From Halobacillus salinus (lineage in GTDB: Bacteria; Bacillota; Bacilli; Bacillales; Halobacillaceae), in NCBI RefSeq assembly GCF_004684905.1, contig NZ_SRJC01000001.1, positions 186,001-250,000 on the forward strand: DNA of 64,000 nt. The letters are read 5' to 3'. Every line of letters begins with the position of its first letter. Position 1 is the stretch's first letter. This document shows positions 7,591 through 15,498 of this stretch, one piece after another. Both the position numbers and the translations under genes were made by a program. The notes beneath the pieces were generated by a model. The model searched no databases, had not been told where the DNA came from, and was given only the letters and a program-made list of their open reading frames with translations.

Positions 7591-9006
7591 TTGAGGTACT
7601 TTATTTTCTTGTTTTTTATTTTTGCTGTGGTTACTGGACTAACTGGATGTGTATCGAGTGATGTGAAACCATATGAGGAAGTCAAAACTTTAGAAGGATT
7701 TAAACCTGTAGGAATTCCACCTGGCACTGAAAGTTCATATGATATCAATCTGAAAATGGATGATAAAGAGCAGTTCACTGTGGATGCATCTATTGAAATT
7801 AAGAATAAATCTAAGAATGCGTGGAAAGAAATTCCCTTTTACTTTATTCCGAATATGTTCACAGCACAAAACTCCCCATTGCTTGAGAAACCTGCTGAGA
7901 TAGAAATCGACAAGGTCTCTCTAAATAACAATGAAGTAACCTATTCCTTAAAAAAAGATAAGTTAACTATTCCTTTAGATCAAGAGGTAAACCCGAACGA
8001 TTCAGTAAATGTTAGCTTTTTATATCATTTTACTCTTCCTGAGGAAGGGTTAAGGTTTACAAGAGAAGGAGAAAACTTCTATTTAGCTCAATGGTATCCG
8101 ATGGTTCCAACTTATAGAGAAGGATGGAACATGGAAGAGTATCGTTTTAAAGGGGAGACCTATCATACGACTTATAGTGATTTTAGAATAAAGTATAACG
8201 TTCCCGCTAAATACACCGTGGCAACCACAAGTGACAAAGATGAAACTTCCAGTAAGAATGAGCTTAAAATCGACCAAGTGAAAGAGGTTTTTGTAGCTAT
8301 ACTTAAAAACCCTTACATCGCTGAAAGACAAGTAGGCGATTTGAAAATTAGAGTATTTGGGATGCAAGATAAATCGCAGCTCAATGAAGAGGTCGCTGAT
8401 TTTGCAGTAGAAGCTTTTGATTACTTCCAAGACCGAATTGGTCCTTATCCGTATAAGGAATTTGATATTGTATTAGATGGTATGGGTATGGAGTACCCTG
8501 GAATCGTTACAGCATGGTCCATTTATAACACTGGAGGACCAGTGAGGCCGGATTCGGTTAAAAGGATGGTGGCCCATGAAATCGCTCACCAATGGTTTTA
8601 TGGAATGATAAATAATGACCCTTACCACGATGCATGGCTTGACGAAGGCATTACTGAATTCGCTATAAAGTTGTTTTATACAGACTTTAAAGATCAAGAC
8701 TTTACTTTCGAACAAACTGTAAAAGATCATGAGCAGCTCACATTACCTGTGAATCTATCTTTGGACCAAATTCCAGTTAAGGATCGTAGCTACTATACTT
8801 ATCAAAAACCTCGCGAAATGCTAGGGAAGTTATTTGTTGAAAACGGTGGTAAGAAGGAAGCAGAGCACTTTTTACACAAATATTATCAGCTATATAAGTA
8901 TAAAGAGGTAAATAGTGAAGAATTTGTTAGGTTCTTAAAAGAATATGTATCTATAAAGGATGAATCGGGTTTAAGGGAATGGCTCCAGTTAGAAAAAGAG
9001 GATTAA
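7591..9006 (+). CDS. M1 family metallopeptidase lipoprotein
   Basis: 471 residues. A lipoprotein signal with lipobox LTGC near residue 20 puts it on the outer face of the membrane. The zinc site HEIAH (residues 329-333) is followed 19 residues later by Glu in WLDEGITEF, the HExxH-(18)-E signature of M1 aminopeptidases. A GMEYPGIV motif (GAMEN-like exopeptidase loop) precedes it. TTG at 7591 is chosen because GGGGGAG lies just upstream and gives a compact signal peptide; GTG at 7525 would add a long leader. It likely trims extracellular peptides. Confidence 0.88.
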   Translation: MRYFIFLFFIFAVVTGLTGCVSSDVKPYEEVKTLEGFKPVGIPPGTESSYDINLKMDDKEQFTVDASIEIKNKSKNAWKEIPFYFIPNMFTAQNSPLLEKPAEIEIDKVSLNNNEVTYSLKKDKLTIPLDQEVNPNDSVNVSFLYHFTLPEEGLRFTREGENFYLAQWYPMVPTYREGWNMEEYRFKGETYHTTYSDFRIKYNVPAKYTVATTSDKDETSSKNELKIDQVKEVFVAILKNPYIAERQVGDLKIRVFGMQDKSQLNEEVADFAVEAFDYFQDRIGPYPYKEFDIVLDGMGMEYPGIVTAWSIYNTGGPVRPDSVKRMVAHEIAHQWFYGMINNDPYHDAWLDEGITEFAIKLFYTDFKDQDFTFEQTVKDHEQLTLPVNLSLDQIPVKDRSYYTYQKPREMLGKLFVENGGKKEAEHFLHKYYQLYKYKEVNSEEFVRFLKEYVSIKDESGLREWLQLEKED

Positions 9007-9059
9007 AGAAAGCCAAGAGAAAACTGTCTAATTAACTTAATTTAGAATATTTAAGAAAA

Positions 9060-9098
9060 GGGGGTGATTATTCGATATAAGAATAATCGCCCCCTTTT
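9060..9098 (+). terminator. Terminator after the M1 peptidase gene
   Basis: GGGGGTGATTATTC (9060-9073) and GAATAATCGCCCCC (9081-9094) form a 14-bp stem followed by TTTT. It is the most perfect member of the GGGGGC element family. Confidence 0.9.
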
Positions 9099-9120
9099 AA
9101 TTGAGGAGAGCATCACACTT

Positions 9121-9156
9121 GAAGATCTAGTTTCGATAATAGATTTTTGAAACCTG
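9121..9156 (+). repeat. Dispersed GTTTC...GAAAC repeat, copy 3
   Basis: AGATCTAGTTTCGATAATAG then TTTTTGAAACCTG, similar to the copies at 2306 and 16409. Intergenic, between the M1 peptidase and a lipoprotein gene. Confidence 0.6.
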
Positions 9157-9257
9157 AATTTGTCTGAATCGTAAGTGATATATAAGACGTTTGGATTGTA
9201 CATAGTAGGTCACCTTCGTTTATGCAATTCATAATACTTTATTAGAAGGGGAGATAT

Positions 9258-9731
9258 ATGAAGAAATTAATACTAATGATACCTTTACTTATGATAATAG
9301 TGGGGTGCAGTTCGGCAAGTGGCTTACACAAATTTAACAATGATGAACTGAGTAATAAAACGGAAGGTTTGGCTTTTAACCCTCAACTTCCAACAGAACT
9401 CCCATTTGAAGTAGAACAAGCTGAATTTAGTCATCCTCCTAAGGTACAGCAGCCATATAAAACTTTAACCTTTGATTTCTATGGAGAAGATAAGGAGCAT
9501 CTTACTGTTTTAGCTGTAAATGGAGGCAAAGTTTCTTCTACTTCTCAAGAAGAATATCAAGAGGTACTGGTAAGCGATAAATCTGGAAAATATTTTGTTG
9601 ATGGTTCAGGAAATAAAACGTTGAGGTGGGAAGAAGGAGGTATTCATTATATATTAGAATATTTTGCTGAACAGTCGGACACTAAAGTTGCAAAAGATGA
9701 ATTAATTGAGGTAGCAGAGTCTTTTAAATAG
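9258..9731 (+). CDS. Lipoprotein with DUF4367-like domain
   Basis: 157 residues. Lipobox IVGC at about residue 17, then LPFEVEQAEF...LTFDFYGE and a C-terminal stretch LRWEEGGIHYILEYF...ELIEVAESFK. The last part has the W-x-(D/E)-G-x-x-Y-x-L ... AESF pattern of DUF4367 domains found in sigma-factor-linked lipoproteins. The lipoprotein at 51545-52456 ends in the same way (LVWTDGSITYSL...IAESFE). Located outside the membrane; function unknown. Confidence 0.75.
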   Translation: MKKLILMIPLLMIIVGCSSASGLHKFNNDELSNKTEGLAFNPQLPTELPFEVEQAEFSHPPKVQQPYKTLTFDFYGEDKEHLTVLAVNGGKVSSTSQEEYQEVLVSDKSGKYFVDGSGNKTLRWEEGGIHYILEYFAEQSDTKVAKDELIEVAESFK

Positions 9732-9798
9732 AATCAATGATAGTGTTCCAATAACGCTGGGAATATATGATATTTATATTTCTCTAAGGGAGATACGT

Positions 9799-10455
9799 AT
9801 GAAAACTCATTATTATTTAGGTTGGTTTGAAAACTTTTTTCCTGAGAATCTAAGAAAGGTTTTAGAGGAAGATATCACTGATAGAAAGTCAATTGTTATG
9901 ATTAGCTCGAATCCGTCTCTTGAAGAAGATAATGGTGCCACTGAACGGTCCTGGCTTGATCAGGCAGGTATTAAGTTTGATGAATATCATTTAATTAATT
10001 ACCGGGTTCAAAAGGAAGATGCTCAAACGTTAATTCACAATGCTTCCGTTATTTTCTTGCTGGGTGGAGATATTCTCAAACAAAATGCTTTTTTGATGGA
10101 ATATGAATTGTCGGATTGTATTAAAGAAAGCAGAGCAGTTGTCGTTGGGGCAAGTGCTGGTGCAATTAACATGTCTGCTAAATGGGTATGCTCAGAAATC
10201 TTAGGAGATCAAGTTGTAGGAAGCTCTGTTTACGATGGAATCGGCCTTGACAAGTTTTCTGTCTTATCTCATTTTGATCTTGAAAATAACATGGGGCTAG
10301 TGCTTAGAGAACTCTCTCCCTTGTCAGAAGAAATAAATATTTATGCGTCGAACAAAGATTGCGCTGTTCGTAAAAAGGGCGACAAAATTGACATTGTTGG
10401 GGATGTATATTTAATTTCTCAGTCGGAAATTCAAAAATTGGATGCGACGATCTAG
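9799..10455 (+). CDS. Peptidase S51 family protein (second copy)
   Basis: 218 residues with GGD (VIFLLGGDILKQ) and the nucleophile elbow GASAGAIN holding the catalytic Ser, then FSVLSHFDLEN. It is the same family as 1408-2124 but clearly divergent. ATG at 9799 follows AAGGGAG. It lies in the AT-rich single-gene run. Substrate unknown. Confidence 0.83.
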   Translation: MKTHYYLGWFENFFPENLRKVLEEDITDRKSIVMISSNPSLEEDNGATERSWLDQAGIKFDEYHLINYRVQKEDAQTLIHNASVIFLLGGDILKQNAFLMEYELSDCIKESRAVVVGASAGAINMSAKWVCSEILGDQVVGSSVYDGIGLDKFSVLSHFDLENNMGLVLRELSPLSEEINIYASNKDCAVRKKGDKIDIVGDVYLISQSEIQKLDATI

Positions 10456-10497
10456 TTTAGGTGAATGGTATAACAAACGAAAATATTGGAGGAGTAT

Positions 10498-11040
10498 ATG
10501 ACAAGAAAGTCAACAATGGTAATTGCTATTGCTTCGGTTTCAGGCGGAGGAAAAACGACAATTGCTTCTTGCTTAAAAGGGAAGTTACCAAATAGTAAAA
10601 CGATCTATTTTGACGATTATGATATTGATGGTCCTAAAGACATAATTAAATGGATTGATAACGGCTGTAATCCTGATGATTGGGATTTATCACCACTTAT
10701 TAGAGATATAAAACAGCTATTTGCTGAATCTCGGGATTACATAATATTAGATTTTCCATTCGCATATTTACATAGTAATACAAGTAATTTTATTGATTTT
10801 GCGGTGTTTATTGATACTCCATTGGATATTGCATTAGCACGTAGAATAAATAGAGATTTCAAAAGTGGATCTGCTCAAGATATAATACTGGATTTAGATA
10901 ACTACGTAGCTAAAGGGAGGCGTGGTTATCTAAATATGTTAGATACAACTAAACCAAATTCTGACCTAATTGTAGACGGAACACTACCTACATTTGAGGT
11001 TGCTGATATCATCACTCGAGAGGTAGTTAACATAGGATGA
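10498..11040 (+). CDS. P-loop kinase, uridine kinase-like
   Basis: 180 residues. Walker A ASVSGGGKTT at about residues 12-21, the strand IYFDDYD with acidic residues that usually hold the phosphate acceptor, ILDFPFAYLHS as Walker B region, and the lid RRINRDFKSG. The pattern resembles uridine kinase and shikimate-like small-molecule kinases. ATG at 10498 has GGAGGA at good spacing; an upstream in-frame TTG is itself part of the ribosome binding site. The substrate is not known. Confidence 0.75.
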   Translation: MTRKSTMVIAIASVSGGGKTTIASCLKGKLPNSKTIYFDDYDIDGPKDIIKWIDNGCNPDDWDLSPLIRDIKQLFAESRDYIILDFPFAYLHSNTSNFIDFAVFIDTPLDIALARRINRDFKSGSAQDIILDLDNYVAKGRRGYLNMLDTTKPNSDLIVDGTLPTFEVADIITREVVNIG

Positions 11041-11061
11041 GATGTATTTAGGAGGTTAATT

Positions 11062-11217
11062 ATCAATAGTATTGTTGCGGGACAGTTGGTATCGCTCTTT
11101 TTATTTGTAGTTATTCCGCTTTTGTTTCTGATTGTCATATCAATATTGGTAAACGTAAAAAAACGAACAGAGAAAATAGAAACCAAACTAAATAAAATAC
11201 TTCAAAATAAAGAATGA
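11062..11217 (+). CDS. DUF4083-like small membrane protein with an apparent ATC start
   Basis: About 51 residues: NSIVAGQL, one membrane helix (LVSLFLFVVIPLLFLIVI), then a coiled-coil tail (KKRTEKIETKLNKILQNK). Length and layout match the DUF4083-like protein at 47216. AGGAGG (11050-11055) is followed 6 nt later by ATC (ATT is 3 nt away). The frame has no ATG, GTG or TTG between the preceding in-frame stop at 11038 and a TTG at 11086, which would cut into the helix. Initiation at ATC or ATT is therefore inferred. Confidence 0.6.
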   Translation: MNSIVAGQLVSLFLFVVIPLLFLIVISILVNVKKRTEKIETKLNKILQNKE

Positions 11218-11315
11218 AAGTAGTGGGGAATGACTGGTAGACAGTTCTTATTAAATAGCACCAAAGAGTATGGTGGATGCATTTACAGAAAAATATCCAA
11301 GATCAAGTTTTCAGC

Positions 11316-11355
11316 AAAAAGGGACAATTCTTCGATAAAAGAATTGTCCCTTTTT
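11316..11355 (+). terminator. Strong Rho-independent terminator
   Basis: AAAGGGACAATTCTT and AAGAATTGTCCCTTTTT form a 15-bp stem. It ends the AT-rich cassette-like region; a longer frame across it is not credible as a gene. Confidence 0.9.
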
Positions 11356-11431
11356 ATCTTTAAGGCAGACTTAACTTCGAGGTATAAGTTTGCCAGAGCA
11401 TTTTCAACAAACAACAAAAAAGTTACCTTTA

Positions 11432-11459
11432 TTGACATGCAACCAAATGGTTGTATATA
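11432..11459 (+). promoter_or_regulatory. Promoter with overlapping ArsR-type operator
   Basis: TTGACA (11432-11437) and TATATA (11454-11459) are 16 nt apart. Between them lies the inverted repeat CAACCAAATGGTTG. A repressor bound there would block RNA polymerase. The ATG of the regulator gene is only about 8 nt after the -10 box, so the transcript is essentially leaderless. Confidence 0.7.
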
Positions 11460-11467
11460 GTTAAGAT

Positions 11468-11746
11468 ATGAATCAGGATAAAGACGCTATATTCAAAGCA
11501 TTAAGTGACTCGACTCGGCGGCTGATACTAGATGAGCTATCTGAACGAAACGAGCTCACACTGTATGAACTTACTGCACGCCTCATTATGAAGCACAATC
11601 TATCCATTTCTCGACAAGCGATTGCGAAGCACCTTTCATTATTGGAAGCAGCTGGACTCGTAGAAACGGAACGAAAGGGGAAGTATAAAGTACTTATATT
11701 CAACAGCGAACCACTGAAAAACCTGTTGAATAGATGGATAGAATAG
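11468..11746 (+). CDS. ArsR-family winged-helix regulator
   Basis: 92 residues: IFKALSDSTRRLILDELSE at the start, a recognition region SRQAIAKHLSLLEAAGLV, and a wing ERKGKYKVLIF. No Cys metal-binding motif is visible, so it is more like the ArsR regulators paired with SRPBCC or VOC proteins than a metal sensor. The palindrome within its promoter suggests autorepression. A VOC gene follows 55 nt downstream and is a likely target or operon partner. Confidence 0.88.
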   Translation: MNQDKDAIFKALSDSTRRLILDELSERNELTLYELTARLIMKHNLSISRQAIAKHLSLLEAAGLVETERKGKYKVLIFNSEPLKNLLNRWIE

Positions 11747-11804
11747 TGAGATGTGACTTAATAAAGAACACATCAACCTTAACTAGAAAATGGAGGAGAA
11801 TATG

Positions 11805-12188
11805 ATGAAGATTATCGTGAATAGTATATTTGTTGAAGATCAAGAGAAAGCACTGGAATTTTATACGAATACTTTGAAGTTTGTTAAAAAGCATGACGTT
11901 CCGGTAGGGGAGCATAGATGGTTAACACTTGTATCTCCCGATGAACAAGATGGTACGGAGCTCTTACTAGAACCAAATGAACACCCTGCTGCCAAAGAGT
12001 TTCAACAAAAGATATTTGCAGATGGGATACCTGCGACAATGTTTGGTGTTACAGACATTCATAAAGAATACGAACGATTGTTGGAAAGCGGCGTGAAGTT
12101 TACAATGGAACCCACAGAAATGGGCGACATTACAATGGCTGTCTTCGATGATACATGTGGCAACCTAATTCAAATAGCCCAGCAATAA
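11805..12188 (+). CDS. VOC (glyoxalase/bleomycin resistance fold) protein
   Basis: 127 residues. Two beta-alpha-beta-beta-beta modules: IIVNSIFVEDQEKALEFYTN with TLVSPDEQDGTELLLEP, then ATMFGVTDIHKEYERLLESG with TMAVFDDTCGNLIQI. The metal ligand pattern is partly kept (late Glu replaced by a Leu/Ile stretch). ATG at 11805 has GGAGG 8 nt upstream; an ATG at 11802 is also possible. Probably co-expressed with the ArsR gene. Ligand unknown. Confidence 0.8.
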   Translation: MKIIVNSIFVEDQEKALEFYTNTLKFVKKHDVPVGEHRWLTLVSPDEQDGTELLLEPNEHPAAKEFQQKIFADGIPATMFGVTDIHKEYERLLESGVKFTMEPTEMGDITMAVFDDTCGNLIQIAQQ

Positions 12189-12219
12189 ATATTTTTGTTT
12201 AAGATTGGGTGGTGGAAAA

Positions 12220-12765
12220 GTGGATGATCAAGTGAAATTGGCATTTGAAAAATCCAAAACAGGTGATAAAGATGAGCGTTACGAAGCCTATCAATACATT
12301 CTGAGTGAGACGGAGCAAAGGGTGGAATGGGCTTATGAAGTCTGGGATCAATTAATAGAAGACCTAACTGATAAAGATAACCACCAGCGCTCTCGTGCAG
12401 CACAATATTTAGCCAATCTAGCTATAAGTGATCCAGAGATGAGAATCATGAATGACTTTCCAAAGCTATGGGAGGTAACAAAAGATAAAAAGTTTGTTAC
12501 AGCGAGGCATAGCCTGCAATCTATATGGAAAGTGGCGATTGCTGGTAAACCGCAAAAGGAAATGGTCATGGAATACATGGTTCAACGGTTTGAAAATGGG
12601 ACAGATGAAAAGAATTTCACTCTCATTCGTAATGACATCATTCAAAATATGAAGAATATTTATGACTTCGATAATGATGAAGCAGTAAAACAAACCGCAA
12701 TGGAATTGATAGATACTGTGGAAGATAAAAAGTATCAAAAGAAATATATGGCTATATGGAAGTGA
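12220..12765 (+). CDS. HEAT-repeat-like hypothetical protein
   Basis: 181 residues, all-helical and charged, with helix pairs of HEAT type: DNHQRSRAAQYLANLA, FVTARHSLQSIWKVAIAG, NDEAVKQTAMELIDTVED. No signal peptide or catalytic motif, so it is probably a cytosolic binding protein. The GTG start at 12220 follows GGTGG. Ended by a terminator at 12775-12807. Confidence 0.7.
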   Translation: MDDQVKLAFEKSKTGDKDERYEAYQYILSETEQRVEWAYEVWDQLIEDLTDKDNHQRSRAAQYLANLAISDPEMRIMNDFPKLWEVTKDKKFVTARHSLQSIWKVAIAGKPQKEMVMEYMVQRFENGTDEKNFTLIRNDIIQNMKNIYDFDNDEAVKQTAMELIDTVEDKKYQKKYMAIWK

Positions 12766-12774
12766 TTTTATCTA

Positions 12775-12807
12775 GGGCTATTGTTCAATAGAGCAGTAGC
12801 CCTTTTT
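12775..12807 (+). terminator. Terminator of the HEAT-like gene
   Basis: GGGCTATTG pairs with CAGTAGCCC and is followed by TTTTT. Confidence 0.8.
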
Positions 12808-12871
12808 AACGTAAGCGCGAGGAAGAAGTATTAGAGGAAGGCTTAACCTATCGAGGAGCACATTTTCCCAA

Positions 12872-12988
12872 AATAAAAAGACGTCCTATGAAGGACGTCT
12901 TTGCGTATTGCGGCGAGAGACAGCACTCCACATTAGTGCCTTGCCATAAAGGCGCGTCAATCTCGTCTTATGCAATTCAGCTCATCGC
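12872..12988 (-). ncRNA. Candidate structured small RNA, about 117 nt
   Basis: On the minus strand an extended -10 (TGCTATACT, -10 at 13000-12995) is followed by a region with nested helices: ATTGC/GCAAT, then GAGA/TCTC, enclosing hairpins GCC-GGC and GCACT-AGTGC with a 7-nt loop. It ends in a perfect 8-bp terminator (AGACGTCC/GGACGTCT, 12900-12879) plus T-run. No gene follows on this strand before the convergent neighbour, so it is more likely a free-standing RNA than a riboswitch. I do not recognise the family. Confidence 0.5.
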
Positions 12989-13080
12989 TAGAACAGTATA
13001 GCATAATGCAACTATTATATCTATTAGAAATTTTTCCTTAAGACGGAGTTAGAGCTATCAACACCAAATTCCAGCAAGAA

Positions 13081-13113
13081 ATAAGCCAATGCCTCCTAAA
13101 AAGGAGCATTGGC
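13081..13113 (-). terminator. Terminator of the 5'-nucleotidase gene
   Basis: GCCAATGCTCC and GGAGGCATTGGC form the stem on the minus strand, with a short T-rich tail. Confidence 0.8.
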
Positions 13114-13124
13114 TATTAAATAAA

Positions 13125-14717
13125 TTACTTCACTTCAATTCTGTCTAATGCAGGCGCTTCAATAGCCTCATCCTGGCTTTGAAGATAATCAATCATAGCA
13201 TCCAAAGCAAGTGGACCTGTCTCCTGGTTGGTCCCTTCCTTAAAGACAGTGAAGCCGTCCCCACCAGTCGCAATGAAGTTATTGACGGTTACCGTATAGG
13301 ACTGCTCTGGGTCAACCGGATTTCCTTGACTATCCGTCATAGAGATTACTTTTTCCCCGACGGGAGCGTTACGATCCCATGTGTACGCAAGGCCTGAAAT
13401 CTGCAGGATCTTAGGATAGCTGCCTGACCATTGTTGTTCAAGGACAGCCTTGATTTGATCTCCTGTCAGCGTCATTTCAACGAGGTTATTCCCGAATGGA
13501 AGCATGGTGTATAGCTCTCCCCAGGTAATCGGTCCTTCATCTAAGTTTGCCCGGATCCCTCCTGGGTTCATAAAGGCGAAGTCCGTACCCATGGCTGCTC
13601 GTTGTGAGTCAGCTACCAGGTTTCCGAGTGCTGATTCGCCGCTTTCCTCTTGTTCCGTCGTAATTGGCTCAGCTGACTCAGCGATGACTTCTTCCACCAA
13701 GTCTTCTATTTCCTTCTTATAGCTATCTACCTTATTTTTCACAGCTTGATCTGGTTCAATCCCATCATGGAATGTCGTTATGATAGAAGCCTCTTTCTCC
13801 ACGATATCCTTCGTTTTCGGATCAATCATAAGATCCACTTCAGAGAAAGCTGTTCCATAAGAATAGGACTGGACGATCAATTTTCCATCAACGACCGTGT
13901 TCGCATACTCGTGATTATGACCTCCAAAAATGACATCGACTTCATCGTCGATTTCAGGAGCAAGCTCAGCGACTTCGTTGGAAGCGTTCGAACCATCCCG
14001 ATCAGAGGAGGCCGGGACGTGAGCGAGTACGACGATGGACTCTACGCCCTTATCTTTCAACTGGCTGACAGCATCATTGATCGCTGTCTTTTCATCTGTA
14101 AACTCGACTCCTTCAATGCCACTAGGAAGAACAATGTTCTCTGTCTCGGTTGTGACTACTCCGACGAAACCGATCGGCATGCCATTCACTTTCTTGATTA
14201 CATAAGGAGGAAGGATCGGTTCACCTGTTTCCTCGTCCTTCACATTGGCAACGGTGTAAGGGAAGGATGCCCCTTCGAAATCACCCGTGACCTCGTGTTC
14301 TCCCCCATTAATCAAGCGTTTCATCTCCGCAACGCCTTCATCGAATTCATGATTACCGACCGTTCCGACATCAAAGCCGATGTCATTCAATATCTCTATT
14401 GTCGGTTCATCTTGTAATAGAGAAGAGACGGGTGGACTTGCTCCAACCGCATCTCCTGCATGAACGAGAAGCGTATTTTTGTTTTGTGCTTCATATTTCT
14501 TAAGATAAGCAGCTAAGTATTCAGCTCCTCCAGCCTTTCTGTCTCCAATCGTCCGATAGACATCCAGTTGACCGTGGAAATCATTAATACCTAGAAGCTG
14601 AGCGGGTATGTAGCGGTTCTTATACTGAGAATGATCGGGCGGCGCAGCAGCTACAGTGGAAGTGAAGAGGGTCATCATCAAAAACAATACAGGAACAATT
14701 CTCTTTAATAAAAACAT
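13125..14717 (-). CDS. Secreted 5'-nucleotidase / UDP-sugar hydrolase family phosphoesterase
   Basis: 530 residues. A Sec signal peptide (MFLLKRIVPVLFLMMTLF, cleavage near AAA) precedes the metallophosphoesterase domain: LLGINDFHGQL, HAGDAVGASP, VGNHEFDEG, LAHVPAS and FGGHNHEY give the two-metal ligand set. From about residue 330 comes the 5'-nucleotidase C-terminal domain (GESALGNLVADSQRAA, YTVTVNNFIATGGDGF) that selects the nucleotide. It would salvage phosphate and nucleosides outside the cell. ATG at 14717 follows AGGAGG. No LPXTG anchor, so probably released. It stands alone with its own terminator. Confidence 0.92.
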   Translation of the reverse strand: MFLLKRIVPVLFLMMTLFTSTVAAAPPDHSQYKNRYIPAQLLGINDFHGQLDVYRTIGDRKAGGAEYLAAYLKKYEAQNKNTLLVHAGDAVGASPPVSSLLQDEPTIEILNDIGFDVGTVGNHEFDEGVAEMKRLINGGEHEVTGDFEGASFPYTVANVKDEETGEPILPPYVIKKVNGMPIGFVGVVTTETENIVLPSGIEGVEFTDEKTAINDAVSQLKDKGVESIVVLAHVPASSDRDGSNASNEVAELAPEIDDEVDVIFGGHNHEYANTVVDGKLIVQSYSYGTAFSEVDLMIDPKTKDIVEKEASIITTFHDGIEPDQAVKNKVDSYKKEIEDLVEEVIAESAEPITTEQEESGESALGNLVADSQRAAMGTDFAFMNPGGIRANLDEGPITWGELYTMLPFGNNLVEMTLTGDQIKAVLEQQWSGSYPKILQISGLAYTWDRNAPVGEKVISMTDSQGNPVDPEQSYTVTVNNFIATGGDGFTVFKEGTNQETGPLALDAMIDYLQSQDEAIEAPALDRIEVK

Positions 14718-14875
14718 TTGGAACCTCCTAATAATTTTCTGCATAAAACGAGATGTTTCCCTAAAGCTGGACACTTTCCCCCTTTGAAAATCAGTATTAT
14801 ACATTAATTGTAATGGAACTCTATCATTCAGAGAATGCCATTTACTATATTGAGAGAAAAATAATTCCATTTACT

Positions 14876-14937
14876 TAAAGCGAATAGTCCTTTAGATTCC
14901 ATTAAAGCGAAGCGAAAGGTACTTTATTACTAAAGCG
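14876..14937. repeat. Three direct repeats of TAAAGCG
   Basis: TAAAGCG occurs at 14876-14882, 14903-14909 and 14931-14937, spaced 27 and 28 nt, in the divergent region between the nucleotidase gene and the gene at 15043. The spacing of nearly three helical turns could mean a regulator binding array, but this is weak. Confidence 0.3.
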
Positions 14938-14981
14938 CATTCATATGTGCCCCGCTGAACGAAAGGTAACTTGTATATTCT

Positions 14982-15010
14982 TGGAACGTTTCAGGGGAGT
15001 TGTTCGTATA
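14982..15010 (+). promoter_or_regulatory. Possible ECF-type promoter for the 15043 gene
   Basis: TGGAAC (14982-14987) and CGTATA (15005-15010) are 17 nt apart, resembling sigma-W/X/M-type promoters. About 30 nt separate it from the GTG at 15043. The remaining 14718-14981 shows only the TAAAGCG repeats. Confidence 0.35.
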
Positions 15011-15042
15011 GGTGAATAGATGCTGTAAATGGAGGGAGTAGT

Positions 15043-15498
15043 GTGATCTTTAAATATGCACCGATTGACCGGTGGAGAAAGCATGTGACGCGTTCGCTCC
15101 TCGAAGTGGTGAGTCAGATCATTGTCATCAGTCTCTTGTTGTATATCAATCAAGAGGTCGGCGCAGTGCTCGTGTATGCCGCGATTTTCACCATAGGAAT
15201 TTCAATTTTCCGCGTTATGTATTACATGAACATGCCTCAAAGGGATTATGTACGGATGTATGAGAGATATATGATGATTCATAGAGGAATCATGGATCCA
15301 CGTAAGAAAGTTGCGTATGAGGATATAGCTAAGTTGTCAAAAGTGGAAGGTGTTTTTTCCATAAGTATAAAAGGCGATGATAATGAGGAAATTTATCCTG
15401 ATCGGCTGACGGAAGCAGACTTCAACCTATTAAGAAACGAGCTGGAGTCAAAAACCGGGTTGAGGATTATTGAAAGGGAAGAAGAAACAGTCGTCTGA
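15043..15498 (+). CDS. Membrane protein with cytosolic C-terminal domain
   Basis: 151 residues. Two helices at about 23-36 and 40-56 (VVSQIIVISLLLYI, VGAVLVYAAIFTIGISIF) are followed by a soluble alpha/beta region (RKKVAYEDIAKLSKVEGVFSISIKGD...ELESKTGLRII). The fold recalls bacterial PH-like tails, but this is tentative. The GTG start follows GGAGGGAG. A possible ECF promoter upstream suggests an envelope stress role. It is a single gene. Confidence 0.7.
   Translation: MIFKYAPIDRWRKHVTRSLLEVVSQIIVISLLLYINQEVGAVLVYAAIFTIGISIFRVMYYMNMPQRDYVRMYERYMMIHRGIMDPRKKVAYEDIAKLSKVEGVFSISIKGDDNEEIYPDRLTEADFNLLRNELESKTGLRIIEREEETVV

Larger units (their letters stand above)
2571..9098 (+). repeat. Family of seven GGGGGC intergenic elements after single genes
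   Basis: Copies centre near 2583, 3163, 3404, 4068, 6692, 7314 and 9060. The shared core is TATAGGGGGCAATT or ACGGGGGC, usually preceded by TTC-AGT-TTC. The 4068, 7314 and 9060 copies are complete terminator-like hairpins with a complementary arm and T-run; the 3404 copy has a weaker one, and the others look like the left half only. Each lies just 3' of a plus-strand gene. I did not see the family beyond 9.1 kb. Confidence 0.6.

Noticed and set aside
11230-11460. 76-codon plus-strand frame before the ArsR gene
   Set aside because: It crosses a 15-bp terminator and the ArsR promoter, and has no ribosome binding site; its 5' part may be a gene remnant.
14876-14937. TAAAGCG direct repeats as a replication origin or iteron array
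   Set aside because: Only three short copies, no DnaA boxes and no replication gene nearby.
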